Shown in pieces: positions 48,978 to 57,930 of a DNA stretch of 64,000 bases; within the stretch, counting starts at the first letter, position 1; each line of letters starts with the position of its first letter. The DNA comes from Akkermansia muciniphila (GTDB taxonomy: Bacteria; Verrucomicrobiota; Verrucomicrobiia; Verrucomicrobiales; V1-33). The DNA is taken from contig CAMDJM010000008.1 of assembly GCA_945900785.1 (NCBI GenBank), positions 28,561-92,560 on the forward strand. Reading direction: 5' to 3'. The notes beneath the pieces were generated by a model that ran no database searches, was not told the origin of the DNA, and was given only the letters and a program-made list of their open reading frames with translations. Position numbers and translations under genes: made by a program.

Positions 48978-50033
48978 CTAATAAACGCCCTCGACGATTT
49001 TCTTCTCCAGGGCCCCGAAGGGCCGGACATCACCGACGCCATCCCAGGCGTATTTTTCGCAGGGTTCGCGGCGGATCGCTTCGTCCCGTTCGAGGAAGCG
49101 GGGCATGAAAAATTCCTTGGTCAGGGTGGTCAGTTCCACGCGGCCGTATTCCCCATAGCCGACTATCCGGTCCGTTTGCTTACTGTCCACGATGCGCAGC
49201 ACCGCCCGGGGCTGGGGAGCGTAGTAGGTGACGCTATAGCCTTTTTCCTTCAGGGTGGCCGGCAGACTGCAGGCCAGGCCCATCAGGGTATTGCCATAAG
49301 TCGGGACGAATTGGGATTTTCCTTCCAGCACTTCCTCGCTGAGAAAACGCACCATCTGGGGAGTCATGCTGGTGCCGCCGCAGAAGCAGCCCTTGATGCC
49401 ATAGCCAGGGATGGAAATGCGCTCGGCGAGCGCTTCCAACAGGCGGGGAGTGGTAAAGAGACAGGAAATACCGCGGTGCTTGATGATCTCGACGGCCTGG
49501 TCGATGACGTGTTTCATGTATTGCTCCACCTCCTCGTATTTCTTGCGCAGGATCAGCTTTTTCACGTAGCGCGGGTCCAGATCGACAAAATAACAGGAAC
49601 CGCCCCGGTAGTTGGCGAGGTGCTCAATGGCGAGGCGCAGCCGGCGGGGACCGGTCGGGCCGACCATGAGCCATTTTCCGCCCCGGGGGAAATATTGCTC
49701 ATCCAGATTGTCGCCGAATTCCTCGTAGTCGGTTTTGTAGTCATCCCAGCCGATGCGCTGCTTGGGCAGGCCGGTGGTGCCGCCGGTTTCGAAGATATTG
49801 AAGGGCCGGTCGCCGAATCCCTTGGGCACAAAGCGCTCGTTTTGCTCGTCGCGCAGCCAATCGTCCTGGAAGTGGGGGAATTTGTTGATGTCGGCAAAGG
49901 TCGTGATTTCCTTCCTCGGATCCCAACCCGCCTGCGCCGCCCAATCCAGCCAGAAGGCACACCCGGTGTCCGGATTGAAGTGCCATTGGATCATTTCGAG
50001 GAGGTGGGCGTCGAGTTGTTGGGCGGAAGTCAT
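48978..50033 (-). CDS. Adenylate-forming enzyme, phenylacetate-CoA-ligase-like
   Basis: About 351 residues from ATG 50033 (MTSAQQLDAHLL). The AMP-binding signature FETGGTTGLPKQRIGWDDY is clear, and YGNTLMGLACSLP and GYGEYGRVELTTLTKEFFMPRFLERD correspond to the later adenylation motifs. It is shorter than standard ligases (430 residues or more) and ends soon after the core, so the small C-terminal lid domain seems reduced. It probably activates a carboxylic acid as an acyl-AMP; the acid and acceptor are unknown. The frame is open to 50186 but the extra residues are unlikely. It follows the DUF1802 gene by 207 bases on the same strand. Confidence 0.8.
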   Translation of the reverse strand: MTSAQQLDAHLLEMIQWHFNPDTGCAFWLDWAAQAGWDPRKEITTFADINKFPHFQDDWLRDEQNERFVPKGFGDRPFNIFETGGTTGLPKQRIGWDDYKTDYEEFGDNLDEQYFPRGGKWLMVGPTGPRRLRLAIEHLANYRGGSCYFVDLDPRYVKKLILRKKYEEVEQYMKHVIDQAVEIIKHRGISCLFTTPRLLEALAERISIPGYGIKGCFCGGTSMTPQMVRFLSEEVLEGKSQFVPTYGNTLMGLACSLPATLKEKGYSVTYYAPQPRAVLRIVDSKQTDRIVGYGEYGRVELTTLTKEFFMPRFLERDEAIRREPCEKYAWDGVGDVRPFGALEKKIVEGVY

Positions 50034-50240
50034 GGGGATGGATAAGAATGGATCAGGTAAGCGGATTACGCTGCAAAGGGCAATCGGGATGGGCGGGATT
50101 CGTGCCCCGGCAGGGCAGGGCTTCCACAGCAGCTTCGACGCCGGGGCAGCGGTGGATCTATCAGGCTTTTCATCCGTATCATCCATCCGCGGCCCGTCAT
50201 TTTCCCGAGCAGGATCAGCGGATCTCCGGGGTGACCGGCT

Positions 50241-50831
50241 TTATGTTGAATGCGAATGGCCATGCGGTTTCAAGGCCTTGGCCAAGGCGTCAGCGGTGGC
50301 GGTGTGCCGCGCTTCATCCAGGACGGGCGTCAGGGCGGTTTGTTCCGGCAAGGCCGGCAGGTCCAACCAGGAGCGGCAGCCGCCGAATTTTTTTTCATCC
50401 GCAAACACCCACGGCTTCTCCAGCCGGTGGATGCGGAGAAAGGCGAGGCTGATGCCGGCGGATTCCGAATAGTCAAAGCGCCCGCGCAGGGTGGTCTCTG
50501 TCCAAAAATGCAGATCCTTCAGGCGGAGCACGGTTTCCCAATCCGTGAGCTGGTGTTTGGAGACGACCTCTGCGAAATAGCCAATCCGGTGCAGGGCATC
50601 CGGTTCTTCTGTCAGGGCCGATATGCCATGGGGCGTCCAGGGAAACTCTGCGGTTTGCCCATGAAAATGCGTGGGGAAGAGAAAGAAGCGGTCGTGCCGC
50701 CACCAAAACCCGGCCTTTCCCTCGTGAATGCCGCCTTTGCGCAGAATGATACTCTGCGCTCCGGAACCGAGCGCAGCGCAAACCAGGGACCATTCCTTGA
50801 AACCGTAGGGGGAAGCGGATGCTGCAGACAT
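50241..50831 (-). CDS. DUF1802 family protein
   Basis: About 196 residues from ATG 50831 (MSAASASPYGFKEWSLVCAALGSGAQSIILRKGGIHEG). FKEW, the RKGGI block and FFLFPTHFHGQ are the hallmarks of DUF1802, a family of unknown function. Three conserved aromatic/charged blocks follow (WETVLRLKDLHFWTETTL, FLRIHRL, KFGGCRSWLDLP). An upstream frame to 50984 overlaps the tsaD start and is rejected. It is divergent from tsaD, about 140 bases between starts. Confidence 0.82.
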   Translation of the reverse strand: MSAASASPYGFKEWSLVCAALGSGAQSIILRKGGIHEGKAGFWWRHDRFFLFPTHFHGQTAEFPWTPHGISALTEEPDALHRIGYFAEVVSKHQLTDWETVLRLKDLHFWTETTLRGRFDYSESAGISLAFLRIHRLEKPWVFADEKKFGGCRSWLDLPALPEQTALTPVLDEARHTATADALAKALKPHGHSHST

Positions 50832-50971
50832 GATGATAGGGACCCGGGCTGATGTCCCGGAAAACCAACTACCGCCAGGAATGGAAGTCTGGAAACGGAA
50901 AACTGCCCCCGGCCGCCCCTGTCGCCTTCGGGCTTTTTTTCCGGGCTGGGGCGTGTTACCGGGCCGCTTCC

Positions 50972-51982
50972 ATGTCCCGTTCACCTCTCATCCTCGCCCT
51001 CGAAACCTCCTGTGACGAGACCGCCGTGGCCATTTGTGACGGAGCCGGGCAGATCAGGGCCGCAGTGCTTTCCTCACAAATCCCGGAACACCAACCCTAC
51101 GGGGGGGTGGTGCCGGAACTGGCTTCGCGGAATCATCTCCTCCGCATCCGACCGCTCATCGAGGAGGCTCTGCAAACCGCCGGCGTCACCCTGGCAGACA
51201 TCCATGCTTTCGCCGCCACGGCTGGCCCCGGGCTTGCCAGCTCCCTCCTTATCGGCAATACCACGGCGAAAGGCCTTGCCCTCGCGACCGGCCAACCCTT
51301 CATCGCAGTGAATCACCTTGAGGGACATCTCCTCTCTCCCTTTCTGGGAAACCCGGCGGGCCTGCAGCCCGGGGCTGCGTTGATCGTTAGTGGTGGCCAT
51401 ACCCTGCTGCTGCACCTGCGGGGCTCCGGCGACTGCCTCCTGCTGGGCCGCACCCGTGATGATGCGGCTGGAGAGGCCTTCGACAAGGTCGCCCGTATGC
51501 TGGGCCTGCCCTATCCTGGGGGTCCGGAGATCGACCGCAGGGCCGCCTCCGGCGATCCCCGCGCGTTTGATTTCCCGCGCAGCATGAAGGACAGCGGCGA
51601 CTTCGCCTTCAGTTTCAGCGGCTTGAAAACCTCCATGTTCTACCTGCTGCCCACCTTGGGGGATAGCGCGGCGGCACGCCTGCCGGACCTTTGCGCTTCT
51701 TTTCAGGAAGCCGTGGTGGATATCCTCGTCACCAAAACCCTTGCCGCCGCCCGCCACCTCGGGGCAAAACACGTCAGTGTCAGCGGCGGAGTCAGTTGCA
51801 ACTCCCGTCTGCGCCAGGTTTTCCATGAGCGCTGCGCCCGCGCCGGTCTTACGCTCCACCTCGCCGCCCCGGCCCACACCACGGACAACGCCGCCATGAT
51901 CGCCTACGCCGCCCTCCACCGTTTCCAAGCCGGGCAATTCACTCCGCTGGAATCAGATATCGATCCCAACCTGACGCTTTAG
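50972..51982 (+). CDS. tsaD: tRNA N6-adenosine threonylcarbamoyltransferase TsaD
   Basis: About 336 residues, the standard size, from ATG 50972 (MSRSPLILALETSCDETAVAI). The metal-binding NHLEGHLLSP motif, GPGLASSLLIG, SGGHTLLL and the C-terminal SGGVSCNSRLRQ and DNAAMIAYAAL blocks are all there. The enzyme transfers the threonylcarbamoyl group to A37 of ANN-decoding tRNAs. The frame extends upstream to 50852, but those residues lack family similarity. Confidence 0.96.
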   Translation: MSRSPLILALETSCDETAVAICDGAGQIRAAVLSSQIPEHQPYGGVVPELASRNHLLRIRPLIEEALQTAGVTLADIHAFAATAGPGLASSLLIGNTTAKGLALATGQPFIAVNHLEGHLLSPFLGNPAGLQPGAALIVSGGHTLLLHLRGSGDCLLLGRTRDDAAGEAFDKVARMLGLPYPGGPEIDRRAASGDPRAFDFPRSMKDSGDFAFSFSGLKTSMFYLLPTLGDSAAARLPDLCASFQEAVVDILVTKTLAAARHLGAKHVSVSGGVSCNSRLRQVFHERCARAGLTLHLAAPAHTTDNAAMIAYAALHRFQAGQFTPLESDIDPNLTL

Positions 51983-52066
51983 CGGGACGCCTGTGACTCA
52001 TGGCGCGGCAGAGCAGGAAAGCACCACACTGCTCCCCGTTCCAGTCCGTGCTGTTTAACCTACCCC

Positions 52067-52168
52067 ATGATCATCAACCGGAAAACCAAACGCTTCCGCC
52101 GCCGCGCCCCCGTAAGCCTGGAAAAGATTATAGAGTTTGAACAGAAGGTCACAAAGGGCAGGAAGTAA
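52067..52168 (+). CDS. Possible small basic protein, 33 residues
   Basis: A short frame starting MIINRKTKRFRRRAPVSLEK and ending FEQKVTKGRK. It is strongly basic at the N-terminus. Its last third is made of the intergenic ACAAAGG repeat, so if it was ever a gene it may have been cut off by the repeat. No family recognised; may be chance. Confidence 0.25.
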   Translation: MIINRKTKRFRRRAPVSLEKIIEFEQKVTKGRK

Positions 52169-52272
52169 GGGACTTGCGTGGTAATCGTCCTTGAAAACCG
52201 TTCACCTTCTGGAGGAGCCCGCCCAGGTCTGGAACTCGTTCTTTTTGTGGCCTTTGTGCCCTTCTGTTCAAA
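52136..52272. repeat. Inverted repeat with ACAAAGG-type arms
   Basis: TTTGAACAGAAGGTCACAAAGG (52136-52157) is matched by the complement of CCTTTGTGCCCTTCTGTTCAAA (52251-52272), with 2 differences in 22 and about 93 bases between the arms. The words resemble the pair at 40751-40959. It occupies most of the 376-base gap between tsaD and the DUF1501 gene, the rest of which shows nothing recognisable. Confidence 0.65.
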
Positions 52273-52358
52273 TTCATTCCGGCTTTTAGGGTAAGCCGAC
52301 CTGTCGGCGAAAAACGGTGCCTGCTGGATGCTTTGCGGGAAACGGAAAGAACCTGGGA

Positions 52359-53828
52359 TCAGGCGAAGAGCTTGGTGACGGCCTGGGCTTTGACCAGCTC
52401 GCGGGGCTGGTTGAGGTGATTGTAGACGATGGTGTCCGGGGCGATGCCGACGGCGTGGTAAATGGTGGCGAGCAACTCGGCAGGGTGCACGGGATCTTCC
52501 GCAGGGGCGGATCCGGTGGCGTCGGACTTGCCGTGGACGTAGCCGCGTTTGATGCCGGCTCCGGCGACTACGGCGGTGTAGCAATACGGCCAGTGGTCGC
52601 GGCCATCGGGGGTGTTGCTGTTGCCGGAGGTGCTGACGCCTTTCAGTGGGCTGCGGCCGAATTCGCCCACGGCGACGACCAAGGTGCTGTCCAGTTGCCC
52701 GCGTTCGTCCAGATCTTCAAGGAGGGTGGAGAGTCCCCGGTCCAACATGGGAGCGGACTGGTCTTTCATGCGGGTGAAGAGGCCGGTGTGCACATCCCAG
52801 GAGTGGTTGTCGGAATTGGCGACCTTGGGCCAGATGACTTCCACGACCTTGGTGCCTGCTTCCACGAGGCGGCGGGCCAGCAGGCAGCTCTGGCCAAAGG
52901 TGTTGCGGCCATACTTGTCGCGCAGGGCGGCGGGTTCCTGCTCGATGGCAAAGGCCTCGCGGGCCCGGCCACTGACGATGAGATTGAGGGCGCGGTCGTA
53001 GTATCCGTCGAGTTGATAGGAAGCGACGGCTTTTTCCAGCTCGGGCATTTGTTTTTCCAGGCTCTCGCGCAGGCGGGCGCGGCGCTGGAGGCGGACGGTG
53101 AAGACGTCCGGACGGAGCTGCAGATCCTCAATGCGGATCCGGCTCATCTTGTCCATGTCCATGTCATCGCCATCCGGATAGAGGGTGTAGGGATCGAAGG
53201 CTTTACCGAGGAATCCAGCGGTGCCGGCCTTGCCGACGACGTTGCTTTCCTGCAGGGGACGCGGCAGCATCACGAAAGGGAGCATCGGCACATCCGAGGG
53301 TTTCAGCCGGATGATGTTGGAGCCGAAATTCGGGAAATCCTTGGGACTGGGCGGCTCCAACTGGCCGGAGGGGCTGACCTTGTCGGTGGTGTAGCCGGTC
53401 ATCATTTGATAAATGGCGGCAGTGTGATTGAAGAGTCCGTTCGGCGTATAGCTCATGGAACGGATCATGGTGAACTTGTCATTGATCGTGGCCAGGCGCG
53501 GGAGAAGTTCCGTGAAGTTGACCCCGGGAATTTTGGTGGGGATGGGCTTGAACTCGCTCTTCACATTGGCCGGCACGTTTTCCTTAGGGTCCCACAGGTC
53601 CAAGTGGCTGGGGCCGCCCTGCAGGTAGATCAGGATGACGTTTTTCGCCTTCCCCCAGCCGGGTCCGCCGCCGGCACCGGCTTCTTCAGCTACGGCCTGA
53701 GCGCGGAAAAACTGATTCAGAGTCAGACCCAGCATGCCGCTGCCGCCTACGCGGAGGAAATCGCGGCGGGTGGCTCCGAGGTGGGAGTCACAGAGATCTT
53801 TCGCAGGGGCACCGGGAAGACGAAACAT
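52359..53828 (-). CDS. DUF1501 family twin-arginine exported protein (stand-alone)
   Basis: 489 residues with twin-arginine signal [22 protein letters not shown] and DUF1501 blocks [67 protein letters not shown] and [17 protein letters not shown]. Motif details (GEFGRSP, VIWPK) set it apart from the four others in the window. No PSD1 gene lies beside it, so its cytochrome partner, if any, is elsewhere. The tRNA-Lys gene lies upstream of its start on the opposite strand. Confidence 0.92.
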   Translation of the reverse strand: MFRLPGAPAKDLCDSHLGATRRDFLRVGGSGMLGLTLNQFFRAQAVAEEAGAGGGPGWGKAKNVILIYLQGGPSHLDLWDPKENVPANVKSEFKPIPTKIPGVNFTELLPRLATINDKFTMIRSMSYTPNGLFNHTAAIYQMMTGYTTDKVSPSGQLEPPSPKDFPNFGSNIIRLKPSDVPMLPFVMLPRPLQESNVVGKAGTAGFLGKAFDPYTLYPDGDDMDMDKMSRIRIEDLQLRPDVFTVRLQRRARLRESLEKQMPELEKAVASYQLDGYYDRALNLIVSGRAREAFAIEQEPAALRDKYGRNTFGQSCLLARRLVEAGTKVVEVIWPKVANSDNHSWDVHTGLFTRMKDQSAPMLDRGLSTLLEDLDERGQLDSTLVVAVGEFGRSPLKGVSTSGNSNTPDGRDHWPYCYTAVVAGAGIKRGYVHGKSDATGSAPAEDPVHPAELLATIYHAVGIAPDTIVYNHLNQPRELVKAQAVTKLFA

Positions 53829-54050
53829 GGCAGGGATCAGTTATGGGATGAGTTCCCGGAGAATACCTTAACTCCCGGGATGGAATTTATACGCAGCCAG
53901 CCCCGGCTTTTTTCCTTCGCTTTCGTGGTTTTCATCCATGGTTCATCCGGAATTCGCCTCAGGCTGGAAATCCACGAAACCACTTGCAGCGTATCAAATT
54001 GGGTGTAGGAACACTCCCGCGCTGCACCTACCCTGGGAGCAGTAGCGAAT
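53829..54050. other. Intergenic region upstream of tRNA-Lys
   Basis: About 220 bases holding an inverted repeat of TTTCGTGGTTTTC (53921-53933) with GAAATCCACGAAACC (53967-53981). A weak promoter candidate for the tRNA is TTGCAG (53984) with TAGGAA about 17 bases later. No coding sequence is seen. Confidence 0.45.
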
Positions 54051-54126
54051 GGACAGGTAGCTCAGTTGGTAGAGCAGGCGGCTTTTAACCATCTGGTCCT
54101 GGGTTCGAGTCCCAGCCTGTCCACCA
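54051..54126 (+). tRNA. tRNA-Lys (anticodon TTT), CCA encoded
   Basis: The cloverleaf folds: acceptor GGACAGG with CCTGTCC, D arm GCTCAGTTGGTAGAGC, anticodon loop CTTTTAA with anticodon TTT, T arm CTGGG/CCCAG with TTCGAGT loop, discriminator A and a genomically encoded CCA. The anticodon stem (GGCGG/CCATC) has a C-A mismatch at positions 29-41 and a G-T pair at 28-42. The rest is standard, so it is probably functional. Confidence 0.95.
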
Positions 54127-54172
54127 CCCCTTTCTCAAAGATGGCCCCTCCGATGAAGGCGGTCGGTTTTCC

Positions 54173-55630
54173 TCAAAAACGCTGGCCCCGCGCGGCGAGC
54201 ATGGCTTCCTTCAGCCCGCCGGCCACGCCTTTGGCATAGTCCTGGAAGAGACTGCGGTGCCGCTTGCCCGCGATTTCCCGTTCGCCTGGATAGTCCCCAA
54301 CCTGGAGGCGGTCGAAGACTTCCTGATTGTTCATGACATAAGGCTCCGTAAAGACCACCGGGCAATGATAGACGCGGTTGGCGAGGAGGTTGCGCAGCCA
54401 CAGGTAGGGATTGTCATTGGCCTTCCGGGCGTTCCGGCCGGTGTAGGTGTAGGGAGGCAGCCCAGTGGTGAGGGCCAGTTGGCGGGCGACGGCATCGCAG
54501 AGGCGGATTTCCTCCTCCGGAATGCCCTGGAGCCCGCGCAGCAGGACATCCAGGCGCTGATCATCGCAGGAAAATTCCGCCGTATCCAGACATCCATGGG
54601 CGATCACATGGAGGTGATTGGCGGTGGAAAAGACGGGTTTCCCCGCGTCGCTGCCCCAGCTTTCGGCATTAAAATGCAGGCAGACCACGAGGTCCGGCTG
54701 CAGCACCTCATTCACCCGCTGGCCCCGGGTGCGGATCTCGGAGGTGCGGTAGAAAAGCCGCTCGGCTTCGCGTAAAATCTGAGGTTCCGTGAGGATGGCG
54801 GAGGGGCCTTGGCTCACCAGCAGGCTTTCGCGGGCCTCGCGCAGCAGCGCCTCCGGTTTTTGGCTGGTTAAGGGTTCGTGGGTTTCGCGGACCAGCATGA
54901 CTATGGCCCCCATGGCTTCCAGCAGCGGGCGCAGGATTTGGGCGGTTTTTAAGGTCAGCTCGCCTTCCATCACGGGCGGGGCCTCCCCCATCTGATACCA
55001 GCGGCCCTCCATTTTCGCCCACGCTCCGCCGATGTGGCCAGGATCCAGCGCGATCCTGACGCCCTGCAGCGCCCGCTCCGGACTGGGCGGTGGACCCATT
55101 TCCGAGGCCTTCCGCCAATACCTGGCAGAGGGCTGCCCCACCGCAACTTCCGGAGCCACCACCGGCACGGCCGGCCGCGTCGACACCGCCCCGGAGCCCG
55201 CCGCAGCCGCTGGCTCCGGAGCAAACCGGAGTTCGAAGCGCGGGAAATCCGCCCGCGTGGTGGAGCGGCGGATCAGCGCACGCTCGGGGCGCTGCTCCAC
55301 CGTGCTCCAAAACGCTGTGCCCTCCGTCAAAATATCCTCCACCAGGTGGCGGAACCCGGCCGCTGTGATCGATTCCTGCCATGGCTCCAGGAGGTCCCAG
55401 TCGGGCGGGGGAGCCAGTTCCGACAGATTCCATAGTTTCTCCGGCAAGGGCACCGGCGGCGCAGCGGAAGGGCCAGGCAGAGAGGATGGCACCGGAGCCG
55501 CAGAGCGTTCACACCCGGCCAGGAGGCCGGTAACAGCGGCAGCCCCCGTTTTCAAAAAATCACGGCGCCGGGCATTGCCGTTGGACAAAACCGGACCTGC
55601 CGCGCTATGGGCTAAGGGTGGATGCTTCAT
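54173..55630 (-). CDS. N-acetylmuramoyl-L-alanine amidase (Amidase_3)
   Basis: 485 residues with an N-terminal RRRDFLKTGAAAVTGLLAGC that combines a twin-arginine-like motif with a lipobox (LLAGC), suggesting a lipoprotein exported folded. A linker and about 120 residues of unknown fold precede the zinc amidase domain: first His in IALDPGHIGG, Glu in MEGELTLKTAQIL, second His in LVVCLHFNAE and catalytic Glu in VFTEPYVMNNQEVF. It cleaves the amide between muramic acid and the stem peptide of peptidoglycan. Its start codon lies 2 bases from that of the divergent phosphoesterase gene. Confidence 0.88.
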   Translation of the reverse strand: MKHPPLAHSAAGPVLSNGNARRRDFLKTGAAAVTGLLAGCERSAAPVPSSLPGPSAAPPVPLPEKLWNLSELAPPPDWDLLEPWQESITAAGFRHLVEDILTEGTAFWSTVEQRPERALIRRSTTRADFPRFELRFAPEPAAAAGSGAVSTRPAVPVVAPEVAVGQPSARYWRKASEMGPPPSPERALQGVRIALDPGHIGGAWAKMEGRWYQMGEAPPVMEGELTLKTAQILRPLLEAMGAIVMLVRETHEPLTSQKPEALLREARESLLVSQGPSAILTEPQILREAERLFYRTSEIRTRGQRVNEVLQPDLVVCLHFNAESWGSDAGKPVFSTANHLHVIAHGCLDTAEFSCDDQRLDVLLRGLQGIPEEEIRLCDAVARQLALTTGLPPYTYTGRNARKANDNPYLWLRNLLANRVYHCPVVFTEPYVMNNQEVFDRLQVGDYPGEREIAGKRHRSLFQDYAKGVAGGLKEAMLAARGQRF

Positions 55631-55632
55631 TA

Positions 55633-56454
55633 ATGGTTCCAGATCCCGCCAGGTTGCGGATTTTGTTTTTAGGCGATGTGTTCGGCGAGCCCGGGCGCAA
55701 GGCCGTGGCGGATCTATTGCCCCAACTTAAAGAAAGCCTGGCCGCTGATTTTGTCATCATCAATGGTGAAAATGCCGCTGCGGGCCGGGGCCTGTCCCCA
55801 AAACTCTGCATCGGCCTGCTGCGCGCCGGGGCCACCGTCGTCACTCTGGGCGACCATTGCTGGGATCAGCATGAGCTGATCGCCTACATGGAAACCGAGC
55901 CCCGGCTCCTCCGTCCCTTGAATTTCCCCCCCGGTTCCCCCGGCCAAAGCAGCATCGTGCTGGACACGGACAAAGGCAAAGTCGCCGTCACCTGCGGCAT
56001 GGGAAGGACTTTTACGAATCCTCCCATCGAAAATCCCTTTCTCGCCCTCGACCTGGAAGTCACCGCGCTCCGGGCGGAAACCCCCGTGATTTTTGTGGAC
56101 TTCCACGCCGAAGCCACCAGCGAAAAAATCGCCATGGGCCGTTTTCTCGACGGGCGCGTCTCCGCCGTCATTGGCACCCACACCCACGTGCAAACCGCTG
56201 ATGAAACCATCTTCCCTGGAGGCACCGCCTACCTGACGGATGCTGGCATGTGCGGGCCGGAGGAAAGCGTGATCGGCAGTGAAATCCAGCCCGTGCTGCG
56301 ACGCTTTTTGACCGCCATGCCCGTGCGCTTCAGTGTCGCTTCCGGCCCCGTTTTGGTGTGCGGAGCCCTTGTGGAGATTGATCCCGCCAGCGGCCGCGCC
56401 CTGAGCATCACCCGCATCCGCGAGCGCTGGGAACCCGCGCCTGCCGGCAGATGA
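55633..56454 (+). CDS. YmdB-type metallophosphoesterase (TIGR00282 family)
   Basis: About 273 residues with metal-binding blocks LRILFLGDVFGEPGRKAV, IINGENAAAGRGL, VTLGDHCWDQHEL, VDFHAEATSEKIAMG and VIGTHTHVQTADE; these match YmdB of Bacillus, a cyclic-nucleotide phosphodiesterase that affects biofilm and motility choices. ATGs at 55618 and 55633 and a TTG at 55654 (right before RILFLGDVFG) are possible starts. With either ATG the start overlaps or abuts the divergent amidase start, so promoter sequence must lie inside a neighbouring gene or the TTG is used. Confidence 0.9.
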   Translation: MVPDPARLRILFLGDVFGEPGRKAVADLLPQLKESLAADFVIINGENAAAGRGLSPKLCIGLLRAGATVVTLGDHCWDQHELIAYMETEPRLLRPLNFPPGSPGQSSIVLDTDKGKVAVTCGMGRTFTNPPIENPFLALDLEVTALRAETPVIFVDFHAEATSEKIAMGRFLDGRVSAVIGTHTHVQTADETIFPGGTAYLTDAGMCGPEESVIGSEIQPVLRRFLTAMPVRFSVASGPVLVCGALVEIDPASGRALSITRIRERWEPAPAGR

Positions 56455-56474
56455 TGCAGGTATGTTCCGAGGTC

Positions 56475-56633
56475 TTATTTGCCATCCAAGCCGAATTTGC
56501 CAAGCAGGGCGGGCAGCATGGCGGCAAGGCCGGCGGAGTGATCGGCATTGTCATCGACCTGGCCGGTGGGGGTCAATTTGTCGATGATTTTGGGCAGGTG
56601 CCCGGAGAGGAAGCCGGTCGCTTGGGTGGGTTT
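56475..56633 (-). pseudogene. YidB (DUF937) C-terminal remnant
   Basis: The last 52 codons before a TAA read KPTQATGFLSGHLPKIIDKL, then TPTGQVDDNADHSAGL and a Leu/Gly-rich end. The segment FLSGHLPKIIDKLTPTGQV matches the conserved end of YidB proteins (E. coli has LLAEQLPKIIDALSPQGEV). Upstream the frame stays open to 57011, but the translation loses all family similarity and runs antisense through the methyltransferase gene, so the N-terminal half is missing. The 208 bases between here and 56842 contain no other recognisable gene. Confidence 0.6.
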
Positions 56634-56841
56634 CAGGTGGGTGGATGGGGTTGATTTTTGGTCCAGGAGAGATGGGAGTGGTGGCTCATGCAGCGGTGTT
56701 TTACAACGCAGAATCCGGCGGTAAGCTGGGCATTGCCTTCCATCCGGCTCCGGGTGGAGGTGAAATTCCTGCATCCAAGGGGCTACGGCATCCGCTATCA
56801 CAGGGATGGCTTTTCCGGCCGGTTCTGCTTTTCCATTTTCC

Positions 56842-57876
56842 ATGATCAATCCTGACACTCTCATTGAATCCAATCTGGTGCCTGACGTGCTGGTGCGCGC
56901 GGGGATCCGCCATCTGCTGGCGGGCACGATCCGGGAGCACACCCGGCCGGACGTGGCCAGCCAGCGGGCGGCTCTGCTGGCGTATGTGGCGGATTTGAAG
57001 ACGCGGGGCATCGCGGAGCAGACGCAGGCGGCGAATGTGCAGCACTACGAGGTGCCGACACTGTTTTACCAGCGCTGCCTGGGGAAGCGGCTGAAATACA
57101 GCTCGGGCCTGTGGCATGAGTCCACGCAGACCTTGGATGAGGCGGAGGAAAATATGCTGGCCCTGACCTGCGCGCGCGCGGAGCTGGCGGACGGGCAGCG
57201 CATTTTGGAGCTGGGTTGCGGGTGGGGCTCGCTGTCCCTGTGGATGGCCGGGCACTATCCAAACGCCACTATCACGGCGGTGTCGAACAGCCGCACGCAG
57301 AAGGCGCACATCGATGCGGTAGCGGCGGAGCAGGGTTTTAAAAACCTGACGGTCATCACGTGTGATATGAACGCGTTCGACACGCCGGAGCGCTTTGACC
57401 GGGCGGTGAGTGTGGAGATGTTTGAGCATATGAAAAACTACCAGCTGCTGATGGGCAGGGTGGCGTCCTGGCTGGTGCCGGGCGGGAAGCTCTTTGTGCA
57501 TATCTTCACGCACCGGGAATTGGCCTATCACTATGTGGACAAGGGGCCTTCGGACTGGATGACGCGTTACTTTTTCGCCGGCGGGCAGATGCCGAGCGAT
57601 GATCTGCTGCTTTACTTCCAGGACGATTTGCGGATCGAGGACCACTGGTGTGTCAGCGGGCAGCACTACGAAAAAACCAGCAATGCCTGGCTGGCAAATA
57701 TGGATGCGCACCGGGAGGAAATCCTGCCGCTCTTCCAGGAGACCTACGGAGCGGACCAGGTGAAGCGCTGGTGGGCTTACTGGCGGGTGTTTTATATGGC
57801 CTGCGCGGAACTCTGGGGCTACCGGGGAGGGAATGAGTGGATCGTCTCCCACTACCGGTTCCGGAAACCGGCTTGA
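56842..57876 (+). CDS. Cyclopropane-fatty-acyl-phospholipid synthase family methyltransferase
   Basis: About 344 residues from ATG 56842. SAM-binding motif [68 protein letters not shown] and [14 protein letters not shown] identify the CFA synthase/mycolic acid methyltransferase group. It lacks the N-terminal lipid-binding extension of E. coli Cfa, so the substrate may differ. A LolA-like gene follows after 54 bases on the same strand, suggesting a lipid or envelope role for the pair. Confidence 0.9.
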   Translation: MINPDTLIESNLVPDVLVRAGIRHLLAGTIREHTRPDVASQRAALLAYVADLKTRGIAEQTQAANVQHYEVPTLFYQRCLGKRLKYSSGLWHESTQTLDEAEENMLALTCARAELADGQRILELGCGWGSLSLWMAGHYPNATITAVSNSRTQKAHIDAVAAEQGFKNLTVITCDMNAFDTPERFDRAVSVEMFEHMKNYQLLMGRVASWLVPGGKLFVHIFTHRELAYHYVDKGPSDWMTRYFFAGGQMPSDDLLLYFQDDLRIEDHWCVSGQHYEKTSNAWLANMDAHREEILPLFQETYGADQVKRWWAYWRVFYMACAELWGYRGGNEWIVSHYRFRKPA

Positions 57877-57930
57877 CGGGACAGGGTTTTCCTTTGCAAG
57901 GCGGGCCAGGCATGGGAATGGATACGGCTT

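Noticed and set aside
52060..52584. 174-residue minus-strand frame
   Set aside because: Its sequence is Arg/His-rich and passes through an inverted repeat and into the DUF1501 gene end in the wrong frame.
56658..56855. 65-residue plus-strand frame before the CFA-synthase-like gene
   Set aside because: No signal, family motif or sensible composition; it overlaps the well-supported start at 56842.
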